Below the pieces are notes generated by a model. The model did no database searches. It was not told where the DNA came from and worked only from the letters and a program-made list of their open reading frames with translations. Position numbers and translations under genes: made by a program. Shown here piece by piece: positions 12,403-39,036 of a stretch of 64,000 nt of DNA. The stretch lies in contig NC_058044.1 of the NCBI RefSeq assembly GCF_020085105.1, positions 25,107,206 through 25,171,205 of the forward strand, written 5' to 3'. The DNA comes from Siniperca chuatsi (lineage: Eukaryota; Chordata; Actinopteri; Centrarchiformes; Sinipercidae). How positions within the stretch are numbered: the first letter of the stretch is position 1; each line of letters begins with the position of its first letter.

Positions 12403-15400
12403 TTATTTTGCCTTTGTGATCTCAGGGACATACACACGTCCATATCAAAAGGGAGAGCATACTCATGCATGGAGTATAGACATCACATTTTGATTACCAG
12501 GAATTTTTGTGTTTTGTATTAATCATACACGTGCTCATTTAGCTTGATGGATGGGCGCTAAAATTTGAAATCTCGGTCTTGAAATCAACCACTTCTGTAA
12601 GATTAATATTTCAACAAAAGAGCTCAACAGAGCAGGGGGAAAAAACTGAACACTGTCAGAAAGATTTATAGAAGTGAGTGCTGTCACAACATCAGCCCAT
12701 AACTCTATTTTTGTTGCTTTTGTCCTCCGTGTTCAAGCCCCCACACCATCCCTCCACATTCTACAAGGGCCCGTGTTGTCAGTCGCATTGGTGTGGTATG
12801 CATTCTGCTATGACTCTCAAAGGTAAATTAAATATTTAAGCAGACATTTGCAAGATAAACTGCTGTTGTCCTATTTTAACATGTCACCACCCATCACTCG
12901 TCAATGCTGTTGAATGATATAACAGGCTGGGTATACAGTAGCGTGTAGAAGATTGTGGTGTGTGTGTGGCTCAGATGGGTGGGGATGAGACACAATATTG
13001 GTTTTTTTTAGGCATCTGTGAATGATGTTAGATTTCAAGCATCCCAGAAGTCTTCGCTGCATCGTCTAGCACCAAGGATCTGCATTTAATAACTTCTTTC
13101 TTCTCAACTCCCACAAGCCTTCGGACCTTGATGACCCATGCCCCGAGGCTGAAACTTGCTTACACTTTTGGCTCTCCTCTCCCTAATGAAACCCACTAAT
13201 CCTTCTGTTGTTGTCTCATGTTAAAAAGCCCTTTGTATTTGGATAGAAATAATGCAAGGTATTGCATCAGATATTAAAAAAAATATTTAGGCAGTTTGCT
13301 TCAGAACAATGCAATGAAATATAGAATTTAGGTAACGTTTCGTCACATAAAGCCTGAAGGATGAGCTGACATTAATGCTGGTGTACGGTGCATTCGGGGT
13401 TACATCTAGGTGTGGACAAGAAGTTACATTCTTCTGCTCTTAAAATACTGCACGTTTCACACAGCTCTTCTCACATTAAAGAAGTGAAAGTAAGACTTTT
13501 AGCAGTCTCTTTTATGGGATAAAAAGACTGCATCACATTTTTAAAAGTAGAATATTAAGAGATATCAATATAAAGCTGCATTTTTGAAATCATGGCAAAA
13601 GAAGCTAGACATTCATCAGCCTACATTTAGAGAAAGTATTAAAAAACAACCATGTAACATACCATGCACAGAAACTGACCATTTACTGCAGGTAAAAGCA
13701 ACCCAAGAATTCTCTCAATTACATGTTTTACCTGCAGCTAAAGGTCTCACAAAGCCACATGAAAGAGGTAATTAAAAGTACTTTTTGCTGTAACAGTAAA
13801 GGAAATGAGCCAGTCAGTCTGGTGCAGCGGGGGATAATGAAATTGATTTCAATATCTCAGAGAGGAAATCTCACAGACCAAAAGACATCTCTGAAAGAGA
13901 AGAGATAATGATATAAATATAATGACTGCGGTGCCAATCATTTCACGTTGGTAGGATCAGCCTATCCATCTGCGGTAATGGGATCTGCATACGTGCCTTG
14001 CTGTCATTCTCATCAGGAAAAACATTACATCAGATTCACATAATGCACAATATGGACAGGAGATACATTTATGCCCCAGGAAATGGATAACTACATCCTG
14101 GGTGTTGTGTAAGGGAGGGATAATAATGTTGTCAGCTGCAGCGGTTTTGACATGTTATGTTCCTGATATGTTACCTCACTTTCTATCCCTGTTTTAACAG
14201 ATGGCAGGGCTGTAAAAACCATCACAGTGATGGCAGCAGCAAAGCAGCTCATCACTGCTGCTTGATGATGATACAAATGCAGACAGGCACCACTGACAAG
14301 CCAAACGAGCATTAAAGCAAGATTATTCAACTTTTTAAAGGAGAAAACACACTCTTTCTCTTACAGATTAAAAGTTATTCATAAGCACAGAATGCGCCGT
14401 TGCTCAATTCAGTGCACTTCTGGTGGCTAATGTTAGCTAACTTTAATCCCTTTTCAGACATGGAATACGTAACATTACTGTCTTCCTCTATCTGTCATAG
14501 TAATGGATTTTTGTCATTCAGACATAGGTGTCGCTTGACCCTGGTACGCCACAGAGAGCGGTGTCAATGCCGGAGAACAGCAGTGAGTTAAAAAGTTCGA
14601 ATATAAAGGAAGAAGAGTGTTCTCAGTTCTCTCACAGGTTGCATCAGTGATGGATTTTAAAAAGTACTTTCATTAATGACCATCATGAGCGCAACACTCG
14701 GCCCCCTACCAGTGAATCCCCTCATACATCTTCTCATCATTTATTAGAATTCTGCTGCCTATTTTATAATGTTAAGAGAATGGACAAGCATAGAATTACA
14801 ACATATTAAATTGAGATTCTCGTTTAATTCGTATTTGCTCATATGCCGTATGTACATTTTTATGCATGGCATGTACATGGTGCACTTGGCCACGTCAGTC
14901 CAGCTCCACTCTCCTCCTTTACTCCCACCTGGTCACCTGATAACCTCGGACTGCCAGCTCTCAGCATGACACACAGCTACAGCTGAAGTAAATGTAAGAT
15001 AACTAAATGTGGTTACTGCTGGTGACTTTGGGACTGTCAGAGGTTCCCTCAGGCCCAGTGCTGCCCTCATACATGGCAGCCACTCAACTTCCAGTTAATT
15101 ACCTGGCCTAGCAAGCTAATTTCCTCTCAGCTCAGTGGGCCGTTCCCCATTGGCACTGCGTAAGAGGACAAAGACTGTTCTGCATTCCACTGGGTTTGCG
15201 TGTCTACCGGATGACTGGGGCTACTGTAGAACATTTGTCACATTCCTCTGGGGTTTGGGATGGAGCGACACTAGTACACGCCAAGCAGCTTCCTTCATAT
15301 CTCACACAGCTACTTAGAAGCTGCTGGTGGGGGGAAATGTCTTGGAGCATTCTACAATGGCTAATTGCTCGACATGTTCATAAATAAAGATTGAATGATC

Positions 15401-17062
15401 TGTTTCAATCTGCTTTCACCTTTTTTGAAGAGATCAGAGTGCCAAAATGCTGTACATGCACACACTTACATGTAATATTTTAAATGTTCATCTTGGCTAT
15501 ATCTACAGTACATAATCATTCTCCTTGCCTCTCCCCAATTCATAATTTAGCTTGCCAAAAATAATTTTGTTCTCTTGTTGGAGACATTTCACACTCCATT
15601 TCCCATTGACATTACTGTTGAGTATTTGGCAGGAATTCCGGGTATAGGACCAAAAGAATTGTGTGCACTGTTTGAGAATCACACGGCAAAGAGGCAATAT
15701 AAGGTTCTTTGCTCCATCCAGACAAAGCAAGCTTTAAAGAGACAAAGCTGACGACAGCTTGATTAAAAATGACAATGATGTGCACCAGAGGTTGATAAAC
15801 AAAATGCCTAATCATGCACTCCTTGGTTAATGGCTGCTCTGATAGGCAAGGGTGTTTGGGATAATTGGTCTCAGGTGTGATTACAAATTCAAATGCCATG
15901 ATAGCTTTTAAAAGTAACATTTTCCCCTTTGCGGAGTTGTGATAAAGACATCCACCTAGAGAGTTGCACGTCTCTGATGGCCTCGACTCTAACTATCTCT
16001 GGAGTTTTTAACCTGCTCTCATTCCTTTACTGTTTCAAATGATAAAACACACCAAGCAGGGTACACCTATTCAATTTTAAAATGAAAAATACTACCCTTA
16101 TGTGCAGAAAAATACACTGACATAACGTTTTAAATTGAGTCTTCTGCGACAGAAACACAGGATTATGTGTCTGAACAAGTCAGTCTACACAACATCATGC
16201 CACTTTAGCAAGTTGAACTAGTAATGAAAGGTAAAGCTGGGATGGTAGCAGTACAGATGAGGAAATAATACTAATCTATTTGAGTTACAGCATGCTCCCC
16301 CAAATCCTTTCATGCCAAGCAGCTGTGACAAACATTTGAGTTTCTTCATGCTGCTTAGGCTGTGAGACTTCACAATTTGTCAAGGGGATGCTTTCCATCC
16401 ATTGCCTTGGCAGTCGAGTGAGGAATAAGAGGATAGAGTGGAGTCACAGTAGAGGAAGAGAAGAAGACAGAAAAAGAGATAGAAGGAGGGGAAGAAAACA
16501 GCCAGAAATCCACTCAAATACTTCCTCAACCCTCTTTCCTCAGCTCAGCCTGGCAAACAGTACATCCTCTGGCCTTCACCAGAAAGAGGGCTCTGTAATC
16601 AGAGGTTTCTCTCTGTCCGACAGCTGGTTGTTCACACTGGCAGCTAATTAGGATGAAGGAAAAAGAAAGACAGAAAGAGGAGGAAGAGGGAGAGAGAGAG
16701 TGCCTGACTTTCTCAGTGACAGTGGAGACGGAGAACATTATCTGAAGCCAAAGCTTCAGTTATGATTTCCTGTTGCACTGACATGCAACACCACTTCTAA
16801 TCAACAGCCAGAGGAGCTGGCTAGTCTCAACTGGTGCTACAATTAGAAAGATTTATAGAATCAATGAGACAGTGGGATTATCTTTGCTAATTCGATCAGA
16901 TATTTTATGCTCCAGAATGGAGAACCATGCTGCCAGTGTTTGTCAGTTCTTATTAAATGGAAAGACACCAAGTGGAGTTTGACATGAGTATGCAAAAGTT
17001 CACCAGACACTTCTTTCAAAGATTCAGTTTCTGTTAAAGAAAAAAATAAATGTGTTTAATTG

Positions 17063-18213
17063 ACTGTTCGCTAAACCCCTCCCACAAACAGTGATTGTCC
17101 AATCATAGCTTAGCCACTGTAACTAGGCCAAAACCAAAACAAGACACAAGAGTAAAAGTGTAAGGAATGGATTCAACTGTGAGTTTATCTGCTCTAACCT
17201 AAGCTGAAACTGTCAGCATGTCTGGCTAAGTAGCTTACTACCAAGGCCAAGGAGCACATCATTAGCGTTACATTATTTTTTTGGGTTCCAGGCTTTGTTA
17301 GAAAAAACCCGTTCCTGACTGGGACATCATGTGTTGTATTTCCCCACTGTGTGGGAGCCATTTCTGGATTTTACTATATCAGAGTTTATGCTTACATTAG
17401 CAGCTCTGTCCTGCTCTTTATTTGATTTTGAGTTTACAATCCAGCAGCCCCAGCCAAACTCGTTACTTGTGATAACACTACGTTTGTCAAACTTTTTCTA
17501 CAGTGAGCTAAGCGTCCAAACGGGGATTATGTTAGAATGAAATAACAGTCTGATCTTACATTTTATCTTATAATACTAGGTAGATCTAATCTAGTGCTAC
17601 CTTGCAATACAACAACAATGCTACTCCATTTTTTTCGATGTCTTCTACATGGATCATTAGTTAACTTGTGAGGATGCTGACTTTCTGCCTTGGACTTCAC
17701 GTCTTTTAGCATCATATCATGTATGTAGCCATCAGTTGCATATTTAAGTACTTTTTACATGGTTTTCATTTTAAAACGACTCACCTAGAGACAGACCTTT
17801 CGACCAACTTACAGAGTTTTATTTAGCAAATAAAATCTGCTAACGACAGTTGTCATTTCAGGCGGCAAAATCAATGGTCGCTGGCTAGAAATAAGGAGCC
17901 TGCTTTTTTCCACCTCTGTGTGAAATAAAGTCCCCATAGTTTCAAAAATAACTAAGAAGTTGTAAACCGGCTACTGTTATCATTGTAAACTGCGTGTGTG
18001 TGGCATTCACTGGCATCACAAGGGCAGAGGTTCTCCCACACACTGTAGTGTCTTTTTTTCCCATGCGGCCTTTTTTTTCTGCTCCCGATCATCTGAGCAG
18101 CTTAAGCTAATATGCAGAACTTGTGATTGCTAAAGCAGAAAACATGATTAAGTCTCCCCTCTTTTTGAAAAAACCCTCTGCAGTCCAGAGATCCTATTGG
18201 CTTAGCGAACAGT
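17063..18213. mobile_element. 1.15 kb element with inverted termini, non-coding
   Basis: The 15 bases actgttcgctaaacc at 17,063-17,077 reappear inverted at 18,199-18,213 (ggcttagcgaacagt) with one mismatch. Both ends are followed inward by ccaat-type sequence (attgtccaatcatagc; inverted end ccaataggat). No transposase frame is present and I see no clear target duplication, so the superfamily is open. Confidence 0.6.
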
Positions 18214-19539
18214 CGCCCCTCCAGTCTGGGTCAGGAGACTACAGTGTTCATGGCTGATTATCTTTCACTAAGAGGGAATCTATCACATGGAAAGATGGAC
18301 GTATTAATCTGTCACAACTGAACTGAAGGTTTTCATTGTTTATTTGTACAGCCCAATGTCACATAGGCCTACAGAGTCTTAACAGGCTTTACAGGCCCAT
18401 CATTTTATATGGGAAAGACAACATGTATTGTTATTCAGGAACTTGTAAAATTCCAAAGTGACATGCAGTTATTTTATCGCTAATTTATGCACTTAGTACT
18501 CCCTGAATTCTCTAAATGCTTTTTAGTTACACAACTTAGTTATTTTCTGGATCATCTATTGTCAAGATGATAGGGTAAGCTTATGCAGGCTTGTTTTCTT
18601 CTGGCAGAAAACTAAACATCTCTGTCATTTTACAAAGCAAAACTAAGAGTGCTTCTAGTCATTCTGGGGGTCATGCCTTTCTCTCGGCTGTAAACATAAC
18701 AGAATATGTGTGATAAGCCTCCCAAACGATGCAAAAGCAGAATGTATTAAAAGGCTGCAGAGGTCAGTGTTGTTTTGCTTTCATTTAGAGCTTCAGTACT
18801 GTCGAGTGGCACGTGAACATGAGACATTCATTTATCTGAATAAAAACTTACACTGCTACAGTGACACTGGATGGGACACTGTGGCACATCCACCCAAATC
18901 ACACACACACACACCAGCACACACGAAAGTACATAAAAAATGAAATAATACTGTGCAAAGGGCTTAGAGGATAATCCAAGCGAGTGGAGTGTACTACATC
19001 GTCACAGGAATTAAATTCCCTCTTCGTCCAAAAAAGGACATGGCAGTATAAGGATGGGTCAGTGGATGACACACACGGACACGGACACAAAGCTGTTCTC
19101 CTTACTTCTCCTACCTCACAAATCTATTCAGTGCCCTTTCTTTTCTTCATCGCCTACATTGCAGTGTTTCTGTATTTTAATCTGTCTGCAAAATTTTGAA
19201 GCAATTAATTCATGTACATGATAGGGACACAGCCATTGTCTACAGCAACACACACACGCTCTCACACACTTAATGAAGTCTTTATGAACCTGGTTAAAGG
19301 CTGTTTGGTGCATGCATTTTACTCCGAGCTAAGTTCACAACAGTTATGCCACAGTTGGCAAACCACCAGACTCGAGGGCCAGTGAGTGCCCCGTGCACTC
19401 ATAACATTTTCCAATTAAGGATTTGTGAGGCATTAATGTGGCGTGGCCTTTTGCAGACATCATATGGGTTTCAGGTTACATCAAGATTGAAATCTCTAAT
19501 AGAGCTACAGAGTGCACAGAGCGCTAAAATAGAATGATG

Positions 19540-19850
19540 ATCCAAATCAAAGTTGTGTGTGTCTTTATAATAATCCGGTGCGATCTGTCTGGTAAATACC
19601 CACGTTTTTTTCAAACTCTACGACTCCAGTTTGTAACAGAGGCTTTCTGTCGACACTCAGTCTCCAAACCCTAGCTTGATAACTAGATAACCCTGATGAC
19701 ATCACAATTACATCATCAGGGTTATTTTCTCAGACTTGACAAAGCCGATGACAGGGCCACAGATGACATTATACAACCGTTTTCACAGGATGAGTAGTAC
19801 TCCCCGTGACCAGTAATCTGAGCTAATCTGTGGAGTGCCCCTTTAAGGTC
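19540..19850. repeat. Probable interspersed repeat with a small hairpin
   Basis: Includes perfect 13-bp inverted arms at 19,687-19,699 and 19,713-19,725 (ataaccctgatga) around a 13-base loop. The flanking text (acaggatgagtagtactccc) looks like a teleost repeat I have met before; this is a memory-based call. Confidence 0.4.
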
Positions 19851-20732
19851 ATCTAATGTTAGCAAAGATAGCACACTCTGTAACCAGTAATTTGCATCTT
19901 TGCTTTGTCATTGGCTATTTACAATGAAACATATCAATCCAAATAATAAATTGGCATAAATCACCATTAAGCAACAATAGCACATAATCTCACGTAACTA
20001 TTGACATTACTTCATGACAGGTAATTGAAATCCCTCCTGTAAGTGTTGCATTTACTCCGCTCTGTTTAGACTGTTTCTGTTGCTCTTTTCATTTCAGCCT
20101 CATATTGCAAAGTCAGGCAGATATTTCACCTTGAGGAATTTGTCCTTTAGCTTCTGCCAGCTCTGTGCCACTCAGCACTTTTTTTCCCCCGGACTCCAGA
20201 AATCATTATCAGCCACTGTGGGGTATTTAAACTGCAGCCAAGTTGGTACTTTGATATTCCTCCTTCTCTCTGACACCCTTAACTCCCACTGATCTCGCTG
20301 AGATAGACATCACTGCAGCAAAGATTTGGGGGTAATTCATCGTCTAAGAGGTGCATGTGTGTGCCTTTTTGTGTGCCAACAGTTACAACGCTACACCATG
20401 CACTGAAATCTGAGCATGGTTCATTTGAGCTGTCCAACTTAGATACAGAACATGTAAAATAAATATTTCTGAACACTTTATTTTCTTTCTCATCCACTGA
20501 GCCAACCCACATTCCTCTCGAGACGCCACAAAAATCAATAATGCTGTAAATTTTGCAACAGTCAGAATGAGGAGAGTATCTCTATTTTCTCAATCAAATA
20601 AATGCATTCCAATCACATATCACACAGCAATTCTCTTTTTTCAAATGTTTCTGCAGCCTTATACAGAGAGAAAACAATAAACTAGCAAAACCTTGAGTCT
20701 TTTGTGTTAACTTTTGGTGCTCAAGTTTGTCT

Positions 20733-20733
<1 letters not shown>

Positions 20734-20780
<47 letters not shown>
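20734..20780. repeat. (TG)n microsatellite downstream of ccdc85a exon 2
   Basis: About 23 TG units, 150 bases past the exon 2 donor in the minus-strand gene. Confidence 0.95.
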
Positions 20781-20783
<3 letters not shown>

Positions 20784-20872
20784 TGTGGCTTGAGTCTATG
20801 TGAATTTGTATGTCTTTGTGTGTAGAAGATGTTTGCAAGGGGTTGCGTGCATGGAAAAGTTAGATAATTTCA

Positions 20873-25480
<4,608 letters not shown>

Positions 25481-25494
25481 TAGTCCAATACTGT

Positions 25495-25680
25495 AAACTT
25501 CATTTCCCAGAGTTACCCTTTTCCGTGCGTACGCAGAGTCCTAGCAACGTCATGGAAAGAAGAACCAATAGCAGACGCCTGAACTTGGAGTAACACGTCA
25601 TTCTAATAAAGTCCAGAAGCCGGCTGACAGGGACTGATCCCCTCTCCGTCGTCGTTTTGTTCTGTATATCAGTCTGCTTT
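25495..25680 (+). promoter_or_regulatory. sec23b: Probable sec23b core promoter
   Basis: Contains, in order: ttcatttcccagag (resembling the ZNF143-type TTCCCAGA block), ACGTCA at 25,547-25,552, an inverted-CCAAT partner CCAAT at 25,565-25,569, and CACGTCA at 25,594-25,600 (reverse TGACGTG). TGACGTG is the core bound by ATF6 and CREB3-family factors, which are known to drive COPII genes. No TATA box is evident. Occupancy is inferred, not shown. Confidence 0.5.
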
Positions 25681-25761
25681 ATCTCCAAATGCTATAATTT
25701 GTTTTGAATACAACGTACTCTTTAACGCTTGTCTAGACCTGAGGCCAACCTGATATAAAAG
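25610..25761 (+). other. sec23b: Probable sec23b non-coding first exon
   Basis: A strong donor (ATAAAAG|gtaagcac) at 25,761 follows GC-mixed sequence just downstream of the promoter-like block. The matching acceptor is likely ctctgctgaag at 27,240, five bases before the start ATG. The 5' end is uncertain. Confidence 0.5.
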
Positions 25762-27200
25762 GTAAGCACTCAACTTAATTTTGCCCGAAAGTAAGGCCGC
25801 CCGTTTGTGCTTTCATTCATGAAGGGGCAGGAAGTGGGTTAATGCTACATTCCGTTAGCTAACACAACCAGCGATACAACATAGCGTTAGCTTGTAGAGG
25901 CTTGATTGAGAGAGCAACGTAAAGACATTTGGCAACGCTGATTGACAATGACGTTTGCTGTTATATTAATTAGGTTTCGACAACCACCATCGTTGCTATA
26001 CAGAGTTTCGCGTGCCACATCACATGAGAAGACACCACGAAAACGATCGTATTTGAATGATTTTAGAGTAGAAATGCTGTTCACGACAGATACCAACCTT
26101 CACTGGTGGGTTTTATCAGTGCTGATACGTGGCCTGTAGCCTATGTTATAGTCTTAAAGGTAATCATTGTATAAATTGCTCAAAATAGTGATTTGCTGTC
26201 TATGATTAAAGAACATTTCGAGGATTCCTTGTAACTTCTAACTTTCCCACAGAGGGTGAAAAGGGAAACTCTTTCTAGCACCAAATACCCCCAAACCACC
26301 ACCCACATCCCCTGCATTAGATATGGCCAGGCAAAGGTCACATTCCGTAAGAAAAACATTCGATATCGGGCAACTTACAATTACTTTTATTATCCACTAA
26401 TCTAGGGAACTAGTGAATATTTGACAATTTTGTTAGAAAATGTCGTAAACAATCAATCGATTGTTTGATACAGGGCTAGATACAAATAAAGTTTCAGTGT
26501 GGATGCATTTTTGGCAGAGGTGTTTTTAGCTACTTAGAAATCAATTGTTTCTTATTTCAGACCGTGTAAATGTCACCGGCAATAATTTAATATAATATTT
26601 TTTTTAATTAAAATGATTTATTTTCTTCGAACTAATCCATAATTTGGAACAATCTAGTGTAGCACTAGAACTGAAACCTTTAGTTCATGAATTGATTAGG
26701 CTAGGTGACAGACATTATCAAGTTAGATTGCCAAATATGTTCATAATAAACTGATCACTTAGTAATGAATAAAACAAAAATGCAAAACATTTCCTTGTTG
26801 CGTCTTTTAAACTTGTAACCCTGCTGAATTACTGTTGAATTGCTCAGGGAATATGAAGTTCTTCTGATAGTGGTGAGAAAGAGGGAGAGTGTACAGTTAC
26901 TACAATAGGATCCCTGGTGATGCTTTGCTAAAGGCGTCATTGATGTTTCACTAACACACCAACAAAGGTGGAGCCTAAAAATACCTCTGGGATTCCTCTA
27001 CACTTGAGCTCATCAAAACATGCTGGACAGGTTTCCTGATGACACATTTGTGCGTCATGCTTTTCAATATCTACGTCTTATTTTAGCAGAGAGAAAGGAG
27101 CACCTGTATAAAGAGCAGTTCACTTCGGCTAGTGAAAAACAGCAACGGGTTTAGACTACTTGTGTCACTGGGACTATATCCAGTTCTTCTATTGGACTAA

Positions 27201-35132
<7,932 letters not shown>

Positions 35133-35643
35133 ACGTCTCTCTTCCATCACAAAGAGAGGAGTGATCCAACATTCCCGTTCTGATATAGGGATCCATTAAC
35201 ATTTCCCCTGTTTTTGTAAAGGAGCCAAACCCAGAGAGTCTACTGTATGTGCTTGCTTGATTTTACTGTGCTCTTTCTGGACTCATATGTGACATTTCCA
35301 TGCTGCAAAAGGAACAGAAAAGGGGGGGGGAATAGCACATGCCTGATAAGAAAGCAAGTGACATTTGTGCTCATTTGCATTAACTTCGTATTTATGCGAA
35401 ATGGTCTAGTACTCCAGAACCAGATTGTCCTCATGTAAGCAATATCAATTTCTCTTTTATAATTGATATTACCTCTGACATGCAGAATGACTAGATTAAT
35501 AATTTAATTTGTTTGTTTTCTTTTCGTTCGTTCGTTTGTTTGTTGTAAAATGTGTATCTGCGGCATCAGACTTGGCTGAAGGTGCCGTTTAATAGCACGC
35601 TTATATGTGTTTGCTTTGTCTATAGCTTAAGATGCCTAGAATT

Positions 35644-35649
35644 AATAAA
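35644..35649 (+). terminator. sec23b: Candidate sec23b polyadenylation signal
   Basis: AATAAA about 510 bases past the sec23b stop codon, in AT-rich sequence. Other sites are possible. Confidence 0.5.
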
Positions 35650-38600
35650 TTTAAAATGGTACCTCTAATGTTAAGAAATGTTCACAGGGCTAATCTGTCT
35701 TCACATTGATGGCTTGTTAATCACAGTTTATTTGACAATACATATAAAGATAAAATCCTACGTGGATTATACCTAAAGTGTTTTCCAAGAAAATTCCCTC
35801 TGAATAATGAGGATTTATGTTCTGAGGAATGGAAGTCAATCACATCAACTTAACTGACTGTTTTCAATGACGAACATTTAGATTTATTTTTAACTTCAAT
35901 TTTATAGGGCACTCCATAGTTTAGTCCTCTCATCCCATCTCGTTCACCATCTGGTATTTTGCACCCAATGACTGCCCAAGTGTCTTTGTAATCTAACTTT
36001 AATATACTGTAAGACTGTATAAAAGGGACAGTTGTGTGATTTAGATCTGGATTCTTAATGCTATCCATATAAAGGCCTGTCGACAGTATACACATTCTGT
36101 CTGGTTTCTGTCCTTGCACCAGCATGTACGTCCCATTCACAAGCCTTTTTCAGGCCATTGCACATTTGAGTGAATCCATGTTTGATGCGTACATACGACA
36201 GAAGTCCATTCTATTGAAATGCAATAGTGAGTTCCGCTGATGCGTTACAGGTGTGTGTACTGGATTTTCACATGGGCGTCACCAAGGTTACCAGAGATGC
36301 TCAATTCATACACCCAGGCATCTGTTTGGTTATGTGCAGCAGAAGGAAACCATTTGAACGATTGCGTGCGAGAGAATGCGAGGCAGCGCGTTTCTACAAC
36401 AGTTGGAGACATATCCTGTGTGCAGATTGAAAGCAACATTCTCTTTAAACAATTGTCTTTTTCTCATTCGTTACTACTGTACATAAAGCCCGCACGGCAC
36501 GCAATCCCAATCATAAAACCACTCACACACCATCTACTGTCTGTACTACTGTAAGCTGATTTCAGAGTCCCCAGACAGTATGATTTCGAGGATCAGTGAA
36601 CAGCAGATTAAGAAGATTAATCCTTAGGGGCTATCTGTTTAGAGGCAAATTCTACTCTTAGCAGCTTTAAGCGGAAGTTGCCACTGAAATACAAATGAAG
36701 TCTGTCTATCAAGAGCTTAGGCCTTACAATGTTGCATCTGAAGCCACATATGCTCCCAAGGTATTCAAAGCCAATGAAAGATGCAATGCAATGCAATGGC
36801 TCTTAATATCTTTTGACATGGATCCTCTTGCACAATACCAAAAGCTACTTTTAATGCATGTTTCAGTTTAGATTGGGACAACTGCGTGCAATCTGATGCC
36901 ATACTGTACATGGATGTGAAATTATCTCGTAAAGGGAAAATAATCATGCCATCATTTTAATCCATGTGTCTAAATGCTTGGCCATCTTGACGCATGCAAA
37001 GGCTGCAGCTGTGCATGTTCAGTGATGTTCAGAGGAACAAAAACATTAAAATTTCAAAATCTTAGCCCACTATTTTTTTTTTTTTTTGTCTTCAGTGATC
37101 ATTCATGATGCTCATGTCCATGTGATTCCCAGGCTTAGGCAAAGCTGTAAGGAAACGTGTCGTCTTATTATCTCCTATCAAATCCTAACAGATACATTCT
37201 AATCAAACAGCCAGAGAAATCCATTCTGGTTTCTGTCCCAGATAACTTATGTAATATTTCTATATAGAATATGTAATAGCATGTTTATATAACTATGATT
37301 GACACAATACTGTAGTCAGATGATGCATACCATACATAGTACAGTTCTGTTCCTCTCAGTGATTTAGATTACAGGAGCTAAAACTGAAGTCTGAATGTAT
37401 ATTAAAAATGTGTCTGAATACATGTAAAAATAAAAATGTAATCCCAAGAAAGCTACGGCCACAAAAGTATGAGCTAATAGTCACCCCAATATGAAATTAA
37501 ACTCCAAAGGGCCGTCCTCTTTAATAATAATCTTCATATTGCAGATTTCAAAGAATTGAATGCAGTTAACAATAAACATGGAGAAAAAAAGACAAGTAGA
37601 AACGTTTTAAACAAAATATACAGACATTGTTGCTAAACATTGACTAAAGAATTGCATTGTAGGGAAATTGTATATGTATCAGAAAATTCCATAAGCAAGT
37701 AAGCTAACAGGTAAAAGCACGTTTGAAAACGTTTCACAACCTCTAATCTCTGGGGAGGAACTAAATGCAGCATCACAGTGAACGTTAGTTCTGGAGTGAA
37801 GAACAAGTGGAACACAGTGATCTTTAGGGACACAAACTGTGAAGAAAACTGTGCGCAAAGTCAATTATTTAAAGCAAGACTATGTAAACTTGTGCTGACA
37901 ACGTATAGCAAATACATGGTGAGAATATATGGAATATGATATAATGGAGACGTGAAAGAAGTAGCAAAAACGTTGTGCTGTTGACACCAATAGCTATGGC
38001 AGGCTACCTCCTGATAAAATTCAGTCATGAGTGATCATTGTGTGAACAGTGCTGATTTTTTTTTGGCACAGTGAACAGACTGGACTTGGAATAACTAGAA
38101 GTTGGCAACACTTTCTTGTGGTAAATAGAATGTATAAGCAGTTGTCATTAAAGGTTTAAGGTTATTAAAGATGAAGGGAATATTAGTCTGTTCTAATCTA
38201 TGCTCTGTATGCAGGGCTGTCGCTAGGGGACACTAAGGTAATGTATTGGGGGGGTTAGCAACACTGGGGGTCGTTTAAATTCTACAAGTAAAAACAAATA
38301 AGTATTTATTACACTCAGTATATTTAAATCCAACTAGTTTTAGGCCAATACAGTTCGTCATCAGAATATTATTCTTGGCAGTGTGGGCTTTGAAACAGCA
38401 CGTATGTTGGGAACTAACTAAATTACCTGAGAGTATTTTTAAAATGTGCTAAACATTTGCAGTAAAAAAGAGCACAAATCCTCACTGTTAGTTTGAACGT
38501 ATTATAGATATTTTGTGGAAATTGGTAGAGACTACACCCATGATACACCACACGTTGACGTTGTACACTGTACACAAACACAGAAAGCAAAGTAAAGAAA

Positions 38601-39036
38601 TATTTCATATTTCAGGTTCCCCTGTATGATCTCTCCTCTCTTTCATCTCTGTCTTCTTTGCAGTCATAAATCATTCCTCCACATTCACTGGCCTTAACTC
38701 GAGACCATCTTATGCTGGGATCACACCAGCCGCGACGCCAAATTGGTGTGTATGGTGCAATGGAACACATAACATGAGAGAAGCGAGTTTGGCAAAACAG
38801 GTGAACTGTGCCAGATTTATTCAATATGCCTAACCGTCCTCACAGGGTCAACTTTTAATCTAATTCTTAATTCTTATCTTAGTTTTGACATGTGTATGTG
38901 CTTTGCTGAAATATTCCCTGGTTTGATACAAGGATTGTACAACATTCAACATTGTTAGTCGTAAATGTAGAACGTGTCATTATTGGCAAGAGGCCAGGGG
39001 CGTAAAGTGGGGGGGCCAATGGCCTTCCCTTCCCTA

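Noticed and set aside
12102-12470. 122-codon frame with a His-Thr run
   Set aside because: A translation of the (TG)n tract; flanks show no protein signal.
38213-39030. Possible hAT element between cagggctgtcgctagg and caggggcgtaaag
   Set aside because: Both motifs point the same way, so they look like two separate left ends and not a terminal pair.
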